A stretch of DNA of 64,000 nt from Paenibacillus hunanensis (GTDB lineage: Bacteria > Bacillota > Bacilli > Paenibacillales > Paenibacillaceae). Made by a program: the position numbers and the translations under genes. Position 1 is the first letter of the stretch. Each line of letters opens with the position of its first letter. Location of the stretch: NCBI RefSeq assembly GCF_014645615.1, contig NZ_BMMB01000011.1, positions 1-64,000 on the forward strand, in the 5' to 3' direction. The notes under the pieces were generated by a model that ran no database searches, was not told the DNA's origin, and was given only the letters and a program-made list of their open reading frames with translations. Shown in pieces: positions 54,556 through 63,761 of this stretch.

Positions 54556-55623
54556 TTATTTGAAGTCTGCTTTTTGCTCTTCCAGATCGTGAGGTGTAGT
54601 TTCGAACATGCTGTCGATCAAGCCAGTCACAGTCATTTTCTCTGTTTTCTCAGCTTTTTTGATCTCTTCGTTTACTTTTGCTTTTGCTTCTTCACGTACG
54701 CGCTCTGTATCTTCGTCTGTCCACAGGCCTTTTTCAGCCAGGTATTTTGCCAGACGAGCGATAGGATCCTTCTCGCTCCAGATGCCCTCTTCGTCTTTTG
54801 TACGATATTTACTTGTATCGTCAGACATGGAGTGCGGACGGAAACGATAAGTCAACGCTTCGATCAATGTAGCACCTTCGCCATTACGTGCGCGCTCTGC
54901 TGCTTCACGAACCGCAGTGATAACCGCGAAAACATCCATACCGTCAATTTGTACGCCAGTGATACCAGCGGAAACCGCTTTGTGAGCGATCGACAGTGCA
55001 GCTGTTTGTTTTGCAAATGGAGTTGTGATTGCATAGCCGTTGTTTTGTACGAAGAAGATTACTGGCAGCTTGTAAGCACCTGCATAGTTCAGACCTTCGT
55101 AGAAGTCGCCCTCGGAGGAACCACCGTCACCGGTATAAGCGATAACAACTTGTTTTTGTTTTTTCAGCTTGTAACCCATAGCGATACCCATCGCGTGCAG
55201 GATTTGTGCACCGATGATGATCTGAGGCATCAGAACGTTTACACCCTCAGGGATGCGTCCGCCTTCTTGATGTCCACGGGAGTACAGGAATGCTTGATAC
55301 AGTGGCAGGCCGTGCCATACCAGCTGCGGCATATCGCGGTAACCTGGGCAAACGAAATCTTCTTTTTCCAGCGCGTATACACTACCAACCATTGTTGCTT
55401 CTTGACCGGATACCGGTGCGTAGAAACCAAGACGGCCTTGACGACCCAGGTTTACTGCACGGTCATCCCAAGTACGTGTAAATACCATACGGTACATAAT
55501 TTCTTTCAATTGATCATCAGTCAGATCAGGTACTTTGTCAGGGTTGACAATTTTACCTTCTGGGGAGAGAACGGAAAGTGCTTCCACTTCTTCCGTATAA
55601 ACTTCATATGGAACCTTGCTCAT
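54556..55623 (-). CDS. pdhA: Pyruvate dehydrogenase E1 alpha subunit
   Basis: 355 residues. It binds thiamine diphosphate and Mg through GDGGSSEGDFYEGLN and the closing NN of FFVQNNG. It also has the phosphorylation-loop region YRFRPHSMSDD. It decarboxylates pyruvate and passes the acetyl group to E2. The start at 55623 (MSKVPYEVY) has GAGGTG 6 nt upstream. First gene of the operon, 110 nt before pdhB. Confidence 0.95.
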   Translation of the reverse strand: MSKVPYEVYTEEVEALSVLSPEGKIVNPDKVPDLTDDQLKEIMYRMVFTRTWDDRAVNLGRQGRLGFYAPVSGQEATMVGSVYALEKEDFVCPGYRDMPQLVWHGLPLYQAFLYSRGHQEGGRIPEGVNVLMPQIIIGAQILHAMGIAMGYKLKKQKQVVIAYTGDGGSSEGDFYEGLNYAGAYKLPVIFFVQNNGYAITTPFAKQTAALSIAHKAVSAGITGVQIDGMDVFAVITAVREAAERARNGEGATLIEALTYRFRPHSMSDDTSKYRTKDEEGIWSEKDPIARLAKYLAEKGLWTDEDTERVREEAKAKVNEEIKKAEKTEKMTVTGLIDSMFETTPHDLEEQKADFK

Positions 55624-55675
55624 TTTATTCACCTCAATAAAAAATTTGAATATCATGTTCCGCTGTTATAGAATT

Positions 55676-55705
55676 ATTATACACCTGTTCTACTCGGTTC
55701 GTCAA
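55676..55705 (-). promoter_or_regulatory. Sigma-A promoter of pdhABCD
   Basis: TTGACG (55700-55705) and TATAAT (55676-55681) with 18-bp spacing on the minus strand, ~53 nt upstream of pdhA. Confidence 0.7.
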
Positions 55706-55875
55706 AGCATACATTGAAATTCTTGTGTGATAGCTATTATTGTATATATAACAGGTGGGGTTTAATAATATAACAGTTTGATCAAATTTAAATACATTTC
55801 GTGAAAATCACACGACTCCATCTTAACGCATCGTTTAACCCATTGCAAAAATTACGATAGAAAAAGGTGACCACC

Positions 55876-56610
55876 ATGACAGATTCACGCTACTTGAAAC
55901 GAACAATCTTAAAAGAGGAAATTCAAAGCCGCCATCTGGGTGAAGCTCGCACGCTTCGCATCTATCTGCCACCCGGCTATAATGAATTGCTCAGCTATCC
56001 GGTCATTTATTGCCAGGATGGTGAAGAATTTTTCAACTTTGGTCGTATTGCTACGTACGCCAATCAACTGATTCTAGATGAAAACATCGAGCCATTCATC
56101 GTTGTTGGCGTAGAGGTAAATACCAAAATTCGCACCCAGGAATACGCGCCATTCGGCAGCCGCTTTGAAGCGTATACCGCTTGCTTCGCAGAGGAGATCA
56201 TTCCTTATATTGAAGAAAAGTATCCGGTACGCCGTTCTGCGGACGAGCGTGTACTTGCTGGCGATTCCCTTGGCGGCAGTGTTTCCGTTCATATCGCACT
56301 TCGTTATCCAGAGCTGTTCCGCCGCATTATTAGCCTGTCCGGTGCGTATTATGAACAAAGCCAGCAGCTCATCGCTGCCGAATCCGATCTGTCTGCACTG
56401 GATGTGTACATGATCATTGGCTTGCAGGAAACCGATTTTGAAAGTGATACCGGCGTATACGACTTTGTAAAGCTTAACCAGGATACACGCGACCTGCTGC
56501 TAGAACGCGGCGCCACGGTTCGCTATGCCGAGAAAGATGGCAAGCATCTATGGGGCTTCTGGCAAAAGGAACTACCTGACGCGATCAAGTATTTTTTGCA
56601 GGAAGTATAA
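55876..56610 (+). CDS. Esterase of the enterochelin-esterase/esterase-D type
   Basis: 244 residues, soluble alpha/beta hydrolase. The nucleophile elbow is GDSLGGS and the final His is in DGKHLWGFW. The opening text (LRIYLPPGYNELLSYPVIYCQDGEEFF) is typical of this group, which includes siderophore trilactone esterases. The real substrate is unknown. The start at 55876 has AAGGTG 7 nt upstream. Divergent from pdhA. Confidence 0.85.
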   Translation: MTDSRYLKRTILKEEIQSRHLGEARTLRIYLPPGYNELLSYPVIYCQDGEEFFNFGRIATYANQLILDENIEPFIVVGVEVNTKIRTQEYAPFGSRFEAYTACFAEEIIPYIEEKYPVRRSADERVLAGDSLGGSVSVHIALRYPELFRRIISLSGAYYEQSQQLIAAESDLSALDVYMIIGLQETDFESDTGVYDFVKLNQDTRDLLLERGATVRYAEKDGKHLWGFWQKELPDAIKYFLQEV

Positions 56611-57154
56611 GGACTACAGCATAAGTGTAAGCTGTTCGCTTTCTCGTTTCCCCCTATGCCATGGCATGCTGCTGGCACCTGCTATAGTTCGCACGGATGA
56701 TCAGGTCGATACAATCGAACAGAATGGGACGGCACATGGATCATTAGTTATCCTGCTTCCGTCTCTTCTGCTTCGTTATGTATGGACAAGATCACCCATC
56801 TGCTCTGCATAGCATGTTGCTCGTAGCTGGCGAGTAGAACATGGGTTGTTGAATTCGTTTCTACGTGTCTGTGATGGTTTGTTCATAACTTATTACATTT
56901 AAATACAGGGATTCAAACGGTGTTCTTCATTTGTTTGCGCTTACAATTCGAGATAGATGAATCATTTTGCTGAGGTTAATGCCTTTTTATACTTTATGAA
57001 AAGAAACCCGCAGCTCCCATCCTCTATTGTATCGGCGTGAGCAAAAGTTGCGCAACTGTTAATTTCCTTTTACAGTTACGAATAGAACCGATTGTTCGGC
57101 ACCTGCGATCAATGCCACAATCCGACTTATTTTATACAGAAAGAAGGGAATTTC
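56611..57154. other. Non-coding gap upstream of thiN
   Basis: About 540 bases. No gene, repeat or riboswitch recognised. In particular no TPP-aptamer sequence is present here, unlike upstream of the thi operon. Confidence 0.45.
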
Positions 57155-57802
57155 ATGGCTGCAAAACGCGCTCTTATTTTCTCCGGCGGTCAGTTACATC
57201 CTGATTTTTTAAAGGAGATTCGTGAAGATGATCTGGTCATTGGTGCTGATCGTGGTGCGTTATTTTTGATTCAGCATGGTGTACAGCCACAGCTGGCCAT
57301 CGGTGATTTTGATTCCTTGAACGATCAGGAGACAGAGCTGGAGCAGATTCGTCAGCAAGCTGGTGAACTGGTTGTGTATGATCCGATTGAGAAGGATCTG
57401 ACCGATACCGAGGCTGCTTTTGAAGCGGCAATGGAACGTCATATCGATGAGATTGTTATTTTCGGTGCGCTGGGTACGCGATTTGATCATTCGATCGCCA
57501 ATGTACAGCTACTCATTCGTGCTCTTCATCATCAGGTGAGCTGCGCCATTAAGGATATGCATAACTACATATCGCTGACCTCCACCACATCCGTTATTCA
57601 AAATCAAGGCTATCCTTATGTATCGCTACTGCCGATCACGTCCGAGGTTACTGGCATTCACCTGACAGGGTTCCAGTATCCGCTTGAAAATGCAACGCTG
57701 CGGATGGGACATTCGCTCGGGATTAGCAATAAGCTTGCCGCAGAGCAAGGTACGGTATCTATTGAAGGCGGATTGCTGCTTATTATTCAGAGTCGCGATT
57801 AG
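57155..57802 (+). CDS. thiN: Thiamine diphosphokinase
   Basis: 215 residues. It makes thiamine diphosphate from thiamine and ATP. Family landmarks: IFSGGQL, VIGADRGALFL, IGDFDSL and EKDLTDTEAA, and GALGTRFDHSIANV. The start at 57155 (MAAKRALIF) has AAGGGAA upstream; a longer frame from 57092 is not needed. It completes the pathway served by the thi operon 0.4 kb away and supplies the cofactor of PDH E1. Confidence 0.93.
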   Translation: MAAKRALIFSGGQLHPDFLKEIREDDLVIGADRGALFLIQHGVQPQLAIGDFDSLNDQETELEQIRQQAGELVVYDPIEKDLTDTEAAFEAAMERHIDEIVIFGALGTRFDHSIANVQLLIRALHHQVSCAIKDMHNYISLTSTTSVIQNQGYPYVSLLPITSEVTGIHLTGFQYPLENATLRMGHSLGISNKLAAEQGTVSIEGGLLLIIQSRD

Positions 57803-58046
57803 CTATAGCTGCTTTGGATTCAGATTAGAACAGGTATCCGTATTGTGATGGACGATGACCATTTTGCTTTATTGCCTTATTTCAATCAGCTCTGGCTGTT
57901 CTACTAGCTTGATAATTCAGTATAGATTATCTGACTACAATTCCGTATGATCTTTTATACATCTTCCTTTTTGTTCGTTATTTGCTTGAGAGAAGAGAAG
58001 ATCAACTTTTTGTATTTATTTTAATTTAAACTTCAAGAAAACTATG

Positions 58047-58087
58047 AAAAACGATGTAAGCCTAATAACGCTTACATCGTTTTTTTG
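58047..58087. terminator. Terminator between thiN and the thi operon
   Basis: AAAACGATGTAAGC and GCTTACATCGTTTT pair, with an 8-nt loop and then seven T on the plus strand. An A-run on the other side suggests it also works for the minus-strand operon. The rest of 57803-58217 is featureless. Confidence 0.8.
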
Positions 58088-58217
58088 TGGTTTTTCCACT
58101 GTTTTTCAAAATAGCTTTTAATGAGCCATTTTTTATATTCAAAAATTTTTTATTCCATAGGAGCAATGGTCATTTTAAACATATAAAATTCATTTCGCTC
58201 TCCATATATCGATACGT

Positions 58218-59312
58218 TTAGCCAAAATAACGATGGTAAATTGTACGTGCCTCTGCTATATCCTTTGTACCGTGAACCATCACGCGACCATCTCCAAAAA
58301 CAACCATCCGTCTTCCCTGCTCCAATGTCATCGATAGCAAAAACGGATTGACGGTAATCTCATGCTGTCCAAGCCCTTTTAATCGACTCGCTGTCTGCTG
58401 AAGATCAAGCGCCTGACGCTGTGCCGGACGAATCTGCACGGTATCTCTACCGCATAGTACCTCGGACTTGCTCTGCGCATCGCGGCTCAAATGCGGATAC
58501 GTTGGCTCCTGTCCACATGACGGACAGCCTGGCCGACGAGCGCTGTTCATTTTGATCGATACCTGCTCGTTGCGCCATAGATCAAAGGATAGCAAAGTAC
58601 CGCGTAGCTGCTCCTGCTTGCCACTGAGTAGCTTGATCGCTTCTGTCGTCTGGTGAGCAACGACCATCTGTACAGCTGGAGGAATGATGCCCGATGTATC
58701 ACAGGTATCTCCACCAAGCGGCGCTGTCTCCATCAGACATTGCAGACATGGCGTCACACCCGGAATGATGGTAAACGTAATCCCGTAGCTTCCTACACAA
58801 CCACCATAGATCCATGGAATATTGTTTTTTTGCGCCATATCGTTAATGAGCAATCGCGTCTCAAAGTTGTCTGTTGCATCCATAATCAGATCTACACCCT
58901 CGATCAGCTCCTGTAGCTCATCGGCGGTGACATCTGCGATATGTGCATCAATACGTACGGTCGAGTTAATTTGCTGTAAACGCTGCTGAGCAGCGATCGC
59001 TTTGGGTACACGCCCTGCCGCATCCTCCTCGCTAAACAGCTGCTGACGCTGCAAATTACTCCATTCTACATAATCACGATCTACGATCGTCACATGACCG
59101 ACTCCCGCACGTACGAGCGTTTCTGCCGAGCTGGAACCAAGTGCTCCTGCGCCAACGATTAGTACAGAGGAGCGTCCAAGCTGCTCCTGTCCGCTCGTTC
59201 CTAGTGGTGCAAATAATTCCTGACGTGAATATCGGCGATGCGGATCGGTCATTATAGGATCTGTATTATTCGACAGACGCGCTTCCGTCTGTTCATCGTT
59301 GTTGCGAATCAA
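58218..59312 (-). CDS. thiF: ThiF/MoeB family adenylyltransferase
   Basis: 364 residues. It adenylates the C-terminal glycine of ThiS for sulfur transfer. E1-like fold with nucleotide motif GAGALGSSSAE, the SNLQRQQLF arginine region, zinc cysteines CLQC and CPSC, and a C-terminal extension (~265-364) after the zinc pair. The start is TTG at 59312, overlapping the thiG stop by 4 nt. Last gene of the operon. Confidence 0.9.
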   Translation of the reverse strand: MIRNNDEQTEARLSNNTDPIMTDPHRRYSRQELFAPLGTSGQEQLGRSSVLIVGAGALGSSSAETLVRAGVGHVTIVDRDYVEWSNLQRQQLFSEEDAAGRVPKAIAAQQRLQQINSTVRIDAHIADVTADELQELIEGVDLIMDATDNFETRLLINDMAQKNNIPWIYGGCVGSYGITFTIIPGVTPCLQCLMETAPLGGDTCDTSGIIPPAVQMVVAHQTTEAIKLLSGKQEQLRGTLLSFDLWRNEQVSIKMNSARRPGCPSCGQEPTYPHLSRDAQSKSEVLCGRDTVQIRPAQRQALDLQQTASRLKGLGQHEITVNPFLLSMTLEQGRRMVVFGDGRVMVHGTKDIAEARTIYHRYFG

Positions 59313-60076
59313 GTTGTTATCATCCCTTCTGTAGGGCTACTTGCCACCGCATACTGCCTGATCGGAATCATGCCTGCCTCTCTGCCCAGACGCCCAGCTT
59401 CAACGGCGAGCTTCATTGCAGTTGCCATTTGCACCGGATCAGTCGCACCGGATACTGCGGTATTGAGCAGCACTGCGTCCGCTCCGAGCTGCATCGCGTA
59501 GGCAGCATCGACAGGAGATCGAATCCCTGCATCAACAATAACAGGCACCTCTGCATCACCAATAATCCATTCCAGTGCAGACGGATTCAAAATTCCGCGC
59601 CCTGAGCCGATCGGTGAGGCACCTGGCATGACGGCATGTACACCCAGCTGCTGTAGCCTTTTTGCCAGCATATAATCATCGGAAATGTAAGGCAGCACCG
59701 TAAAGCCATCGGCTAGCAATATCTCGCATGCTTTATACGTTTCCAATGGATCAGGTAAAATAAGCTGATCATTTCCAATAACCTCGACCTTTATCATATC
59801 ACATAATCCAGATGCTCTGGCGAGGCGTGCAATACGCACCGCTTCCTCTGCGGTATGCGCTCCAGCTGTATTCGGCAGCAGCTTATACCTTTTCAGGTCA
59901 AGTCGTTCCAAAAAATTAGGCTCATCCGGTTGATCCAGATTCAAGCGACGTACAGCAAAGGTTAACACCTCTGTGCCTGATGCCTCCACGGCGCGTGCCT
60001 GTACATCCAGATCGGTAAATTTGCCCGTACCGAGTAGCAGTCGTGATGCAATGTGATGCTGTCCTATTGTTAACAT
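59309..60076 (-). CDS. thiG: Thiazole synthase
   Basis: 255 residues, TIM barrel that builds the thiazole phosphate moiety from deoxyxylulose phosphate, dehydroglycine and ThiS thiocarboxylate. Family text: RLLLGTGKF, LPNTAGAHTAEEAVR, KVEVIGND (Lys for the imine), PIGSGRGI and VPVIVDAGI. Its ATG lies 2 nt after the thiS stop, with GGAGGTGG inside the thiS end. Confidence 0.95.
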   Translation of the reverse strand: MLTIGQHHIASRLLLGTGKFTDLDVQARAVEASGTEVLTFAVRRLNLDQPDEPNFLERLDLKRYKLLPNTAGAHTAEEAVRIARLARASGLCDMIKVEVIGNDQLILPDPLETYKACEILLADGFTVLPYISDDYMLAKRLQQLGVHAVMPGASPIGSGRGILNPSALEWIIGDAEVPVIVDAGIRSPVDAAYAMQLGADAVLLNTAVSGATDPVQMATAMKLAVEAGRLGREAGMIPIRQYAVASSPTEGMITT

Positions 60077-60078
60077 GT

Positions 60079-60285
60079 TCAGCCACCTCCTACAAAATGT
60101 ACAATTTCTAACCGATCTCCCGATTGCAGCTCGGTCTGCTGATGCTCATGCTTTTGCAAAATGTGTTCGTTATGCTCAACAATGACCATTTTATTCGCTA
60201 GCTTCAGCTCGTTTAACAATTCATCTACGGTTTGCACGGGTGTAGGGAATAAGCGTTCATCTCCATTAATAATTAGCCTCATCAT
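60079..60285 (-). CDS. thiS: Sulfur carrier protein ThiS
   Basis: 68 residues, ubiquitin-like beta-grasp protein ending in VGGG, with the C-terminal glycine to be adenylated and thiocarboxylated. The start overlaps the thiO stop (TGATG). Place, size and end are diagnostic. Confidence 0.93.
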   Translation of the reverse strand: MMRLIINGDERLFPTPVQTVDELLNELKLANKMVIVEHNEHILQKHEHQQTELQSGDRLEIVHFVGGG

Positions 60286-61481
60286 CAGGACTCCCTTACG
60301 TTATGACCTGTTGCTATACCTCCACGCTGATATCTATTCGATGCAGAGGATAGTTGATATAATGCTCGTTCAGGACGGAAAGCATGCGGGATGAACGTAT
60401 CTTTCCCTGTTGTGATCGCTTCTGTCATGAGCTTGGCCGTTCCAGCTGATAGCAAAATGCCATTGCGATAATGTCCGGCTGCAACCCAAAGCCCTTGCAG
60501 CTCTCGCACGGGACCAATATAAGGAAGCTCATCCGGTGTACCCGGGCGAATCCCTGCCCAGCAGCGTACCAGCTCGCCTTTTGTCAGAATCGGAACATAG
60601 CGCTGTGCCCTCATTAATAGCTCGACAACGGCACCTGCCTCAACAATTGTGCTATGCTGTCCGGGCTTACTTGTCGCTCCCACCCATATACGATGAGGAT
60701 GCTTCGGTATGATATAAATGGTATCGCTATAAATCGTATGATGCAGCCAAGGTATCGGCGTGCGAATCTCCATCAATTCCCCTTTTACAGGCAAAAAGGG
60801 CAATCGTAATCCTTCAGCAGCCAGTAAGCGCGATGTGCCCAGACCAGAAGCAAGCACTACCTGATCTGCATACAGAATGCCATGCTCTGTAATTACACCA
60901 TGGACAAGGCCGCGACCATTAGGCTCACGTAACAGACGAATCACCTCTTGATCGCTATGAAGTGTACCTCCCAATCGAATAAATGCCGCCACATAAGCTT
61001 CAGTCAACAAGGAAGGAACAAGCTGTGGCTCGGCAGGATTGTATAGCATACCATCCTCAGCGCGCACATTCGGTTCTTCTGTCGCTAAACGCTCGTTATC
61101 CCACCATTCCATTCCCTTGGCCTGAGCTTCGCTAATGCGGCGCTGACGGCTTTCCCAATCCATATCCTGCTGATGATGAATAGGTAGTAGAAACCCTTCC
61201 GTGCGTAAGCCGATATTTATACCTGTCAGCTCATGCAGCTGTTCGCTTAGCTGTGAATACAATGCTCGACTTTGAAGAGCAAGCTCATACAGCTCTGGTG
61301 CAGCAAAATGCTCGGAGCTGGCTGCCAGCATTCCTCCTGCTGCACCGGATGCACCGGACGCAGGCTGATGCTTTTCAATCAATGCTACACGCATACCCTT
61401 TTGCACCAGTTCATATGCAATGCTTGCACCGATTGCTCCACCGCCAACTACGATCACATCGTAATGACCATTACTTCTCAT
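60285..61481 (-). CDS. thiO: Glycine oxidase
   Basis: 398 residues, FAD-dependent amine oxidase that turns glycine into dehydroglycine for thiazole synthesis. FAD motif VVGGGAIGASIAYEL, then EKHQPASGASGAAGGM. Late block WVAAGHYRNGILLS. It overlaps tenI by 4 nt (ATGA) and thiS by 1 nt. Confidence 0.93.
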   Translation of the reverse strand: MRSNGHYDVIVVGGGAIGASIAYELVQKGMRVALIEKHQPASGASGAAGGMLAASSEHFAAPELYELALQSRALYSQLSEQLHELTGINIGLRTEGFLLPIHHQQDMDWESRQRRISEAQAKGMEWWDNERLATEEPNVRAEDGMLYNPAEPQLVPSLLTEAYVAAFIRLGGTLHSDQEVIRLLREPNGRGLVHGVITEHGILYADQVVLASGLGTSRLLAAEGLRLPFLPVKGELMEIRTPIPWLHHTIYSDTIYIIPKHPHRIWVGATSKPGQHSTIVEAGAVVELLMRAQRYVPILTKGELVRCWAGIRPGTPDELPYIGPVRELQGLWVAAGHYRNGILLSAGTAKLMTEAITTGKDTFIPHAFRPERALYQLSSASNRYQRGGIATGHNVRES

Positions 61482-62128
61482 TCTGGGTCACTTCCTATTT
61501 GGATTTTAGTTGCTTCCGCCTTAGTAAGCTCTTTTTGATAACGCTCAAGCTGGCGCTCGGGCTGCTCTGCCTCGAAAATACCAGACATCACAGCGATACC
61601 TGCTACACCCATTGCATGTAATTCGCGCACATGCTGCGGCTGAATGCCTCCAATTGCAATAACAGGGATGTGCAGCGTGTTACACAACTCCTTCACTGCT
61701 ACAAGCCCACGCGGAGGAATACCAGGCTTGGAGCTTGTCGCATACACATGACCAAAAAACACATAATCGCAGCCTTCCTGCTCTGCCCGTTTCCCACTAT
61801 CCATGCTATGAACCGATCGCCCCACACGTAATGACGAACGGATTCTCGTACACTCGTGTTCAGAAGCAGATTCAGCTAGCTGTACCTGTTCTGGTAAATG
61901 AATACCACCAAGCTGCATGTCCAGTGCCAGCAGAGGATGCCCATTCAGTACCAGCTTAGACGCTGGTATTCCCTGCTCCAGCAATTGATGAGTAAATCGC
62001 TTCATCTCCTGCGAAGACCAGCTCTTCTGACGAATATGAATAGCATTCACATAGGGATAAACGCAGCTGGCAACGTCGATCAGACGCTGACGATGCAGCT
62101 GCTCTGGTGTGATCACATGTATTTCCAT
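61478..62128 (-). CDS. tenI: TenI-type thiazole tautomerase / thiamine phosphate synthase family
   Basis: 216 residues, ThiE-fold barrel with GIHLPEQ, RVGRSVHSMD, YVFFGHVYATSSKPG and VIAIGGIQPQHV. Because it sits at the head of the thiO-thiS-thiG-thiF operon, as in B. subtilis, the TenI (aromatisation of thiazole) role is favoured over ThiE. tenA and thiD, present in the B. subtilis operon, are missing here. Start spacing to GAGGGGG is long (~12 nt). Confidence 0.85.
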   Translation of the reverse strand: MEIHVITPEQLHRQRLIDVASCVYPYVNAIHIRQKSWSSQEMKRFTHQLLEQGIPASKLVLNGHPLLALDMQLGGIHLPEQVQLAESASEHECTRIRSSLRVGRSVHSMDSGKRAEQEGCDYVFFGHVYATSSKPGIPPRGLVAVKELCNTLHIPVIAIGGIQPQHVRELHAMGVAGIAVMSGIFEAEQPERQLERYQKELTKAEATKIQIGSDPE

Positions 62129-62273
62129 CAGCGTACTATGCCCCCTCTACTACGTCTGTATGAACCCTCACACAGGATGTACCTGCTCAAGATCATGTAC
62201 GAAAGGTCATGTACTGGGCTACCGTGTCCGTTCACTTCTGTTTATGAAGCTGCGTTGATAGCGACTCAGCCGG

Positions 62274-62507
62274 CTAATGAAACGCAAAAAAGCCACCTCC
62301 CCGTTCAGGAAAGTGGCTGTTTATCGTATCGTTACGTATAAACATCGTCCACATCAGGCATACACGTATATGTATTTCCCAATGATGATTGAAGTCAAAC
62401 TCAGTTACGTATTTGCATGATTGACAGTATGTACGGGTCATAATGGGTTCCTCGCCATAAGCGATAACGCCGTCATTACAACCTGCAACGATACAAACTT
62501 TATCCAT
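62274..62507 (-). CDS. Possible small Cys-rich protein between TPP aptamer and terminator
   Basis: An open frame reading MDKVCIVAGCNDGV, then TYCQSCKYVTEFDF, up to 77 residues. It has two Cys pairs (CIVAGC, CQSC) like a small metal-binding protein. The ribosome binding site is weak (GGGAATGG). The final ~15 codons overlap the terminator hairpin, which argues against a normal gene. Candidate only. Confidence 0.3.
   Translation of the reverse strand: MDKVCIVAGCNDGVIAYGEEPIMTRTYCQSCKYVTEFDFNHHWEIHIRVCLMWTMFIRNDTINSHFPERGGGFFAFH
62283..62320 (-). terminator. Terminator upstream of tenI, distal to the TPP aptamer
   Basis: AGCCACTTTCC/GGGGAGGTGGCT stem, then six T on the minus strand. It lies ~270 nt after the aptamer and ~155 nt before tenI. 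It may be the riboswitch's expression platform at a distance, or the end of a short transcript. Confidence 0.7.
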
Positions 62508-62587
62508 GATCGCCATTCCCGATCAAAATGGGCACAGACGAGTACGTCAACATACGAACTATACGCAAATGGAGATATGCTTCTTCC

Positions 62588-62676
62588 ACTTCCCTACGCT
62601 GGTATGATCCAGATCAGGTACAAAGGGTTCGACAGATCACCTGTCATCTCAGCCTTAAAGGCTCCCCCAGTGCAAA
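62588..62676 (-). ncRNA. TPP riboswitch (THI element)
   Basis: On the minus strand the aptamer runs from about TGCACTGGGGGAGCC through the conserved GGCTGAGATGA (P2/J3-2), then ACCCTTTG, ACCTGATCTGGATCAT (P4/P5) and CCAGCGTAGGGAA at the end. These are the hallmark blocks of the TPP aptamer. Thiamine diphosphate binding should switch off the tenI-thiO-thiS-thiG-thiF operon. Confidence 0.95.
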
Positions 62677-62834
62677 TTATATATAATGCTCTCACTTCAT
62701 TAAGCATTCCCATCTTAGCAAAACATAACAGATAAAGCAACTGCTACAGAGTGCTTCATCGCATAGTCATCGCTTGATCTAGCATAGATACGATTCGATC
62801 TATGCTTTGGTTCATGCGCTTTAATTCCTATTCT

Positions 62835-63761
62835 TTACTTCATGCTTTCATGCATCGAATGCGAAAGTCGAGTGGCTAATGCCTGCGCTGCTTGATCTGT
62901 ATATTGAATATGCTGAACTCTGTTATATTCTCTAATGGTACGAAGCGATGGCTGCGGTGCTCCTTCTAGCTGCTCAAGCCCTTCCAGAATCGCAGTCGTC
63001 AGCTCAAAAGATTGACGGAAAAATTCACCAGCTTGCTCCTCCGGCCAATCCAGCATTAACCTGTAGCGCATAAAGGATAACAAGCGGCGCGAATTCCAGG
63101 CATCATGAAATGGCTGACAATCGCGAATCGCATAGAGCGGACGCTTCAATCCAAACGTATGATTAATATGTGCAAGATTAATCTTGCTTTCTGCCCGGTA
63201 AGCCCCCAGAACTGGAATCCAGCAGGAAGAGGCTGCCCAATCTGCATAAGCTGGATGAGCAAAGAAATGATGAAGCTGCTCCATATGTTGGCTGAGATTC
63301 ACAACGACCAGATCAGCCATTTCCAGTAACGGCAGCTTATCCTCGCCTGCCCCTGCATCCAGTACAACTAGATCGTACGCCTCACCAGCAGCAGCAAGCA
63401 AGGAGCGCCAGAAGCCATCTCCAAAGCCAGCATCCTCATGACTGTGCCGTGTTCCGGATAATAGATCCAGTCGTCCACGGATTAGCGGAACCATGTAATC
63501 CGACACATTATGACCATTTAAAATACCGGATTGCTGCAAATAATGCAGACGATCAATACCAGGGCCTTCCATCCAGACTTCAGCAGCCTTCTCTGCCAGA
63601 TCCTCTACACAGGCAGATTCCACTCCATGTCCTCGATGTCCATTATGACAAAGCAATAAACGCGCTCTATATTGCAGGGCTGTCGTTATAGCTGCAATCG
63701 CTGTATGTGACGAGGTTTTACCATGACCGGCATCAGGACTCCAAAACATTACCGTTGTCAT
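62835..63761 (-). CDS. ParA/MinD-like P-loop ATPase
   Basis: 308 residues. The N-terminal nucleotide site reads SPDAGHGKTSSHTAIA, a deviant ParA Walker A lacking the usual KGG. Walker B is YDLVVLDAGAG, followed by VVNLSQ. It resembles CpaE/TadZ-like and other MinD-fold proteins of Bacilli that accompany pilus or secretion loci. No partner is in the window: 63762-64000 has no gene. It has a good GGGGGAG site 6 nt before the ATG. It is not in the thi operon; the TPP element starts ~160 nt after its stop. Confidence 0.75.
   Translation of the reverse strand: MTTVMFWSPDAGHGKTSSHTAIAAITTALQYRARLLLCHNGHRGHGVESACVEDLAEKAAEVWMEGPGIDRLHYLQQSGILNGHNVSDYMVPLIRGRLDLLSGTRHSHEDAGFGDGFWRSLLAAAGEAYDLVVLDAGAGEDKLPLLEMADLVVVNLSQHMEQLHHFFAHPAYADWAASSCWIPVLGAYRAESKINLAHINHTFGLKRPLYAIRDCQPFHDAWNSRRLLSFMRYRLMLDWPEEQAGEFFRQSFELTTAILEGLEQLEGAPQPSLRTIREYNRVQHIQYTDQAAQALATRLSHSMHESMK

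Noticed and set aside
50433..55671. Long plus-strand open frames (327-454 codons) antisense to pdhA, pdhB, pdhC and pdhD
   Set aside because: They mirror the real genes in a complementary frame, have Cys/Phe-rich improbable compositions and no ribosome binding sites. They arise because the pdh genes avoid codons TTA, CTA and TCA.
56611..57154. Possible TPP riboswitch upstream of thiN
   Set aside because: None of the conserved aptamer blocks (CTGAGA, ACCTGATCTGG) is present. The only TPP element is at 62588-62676.
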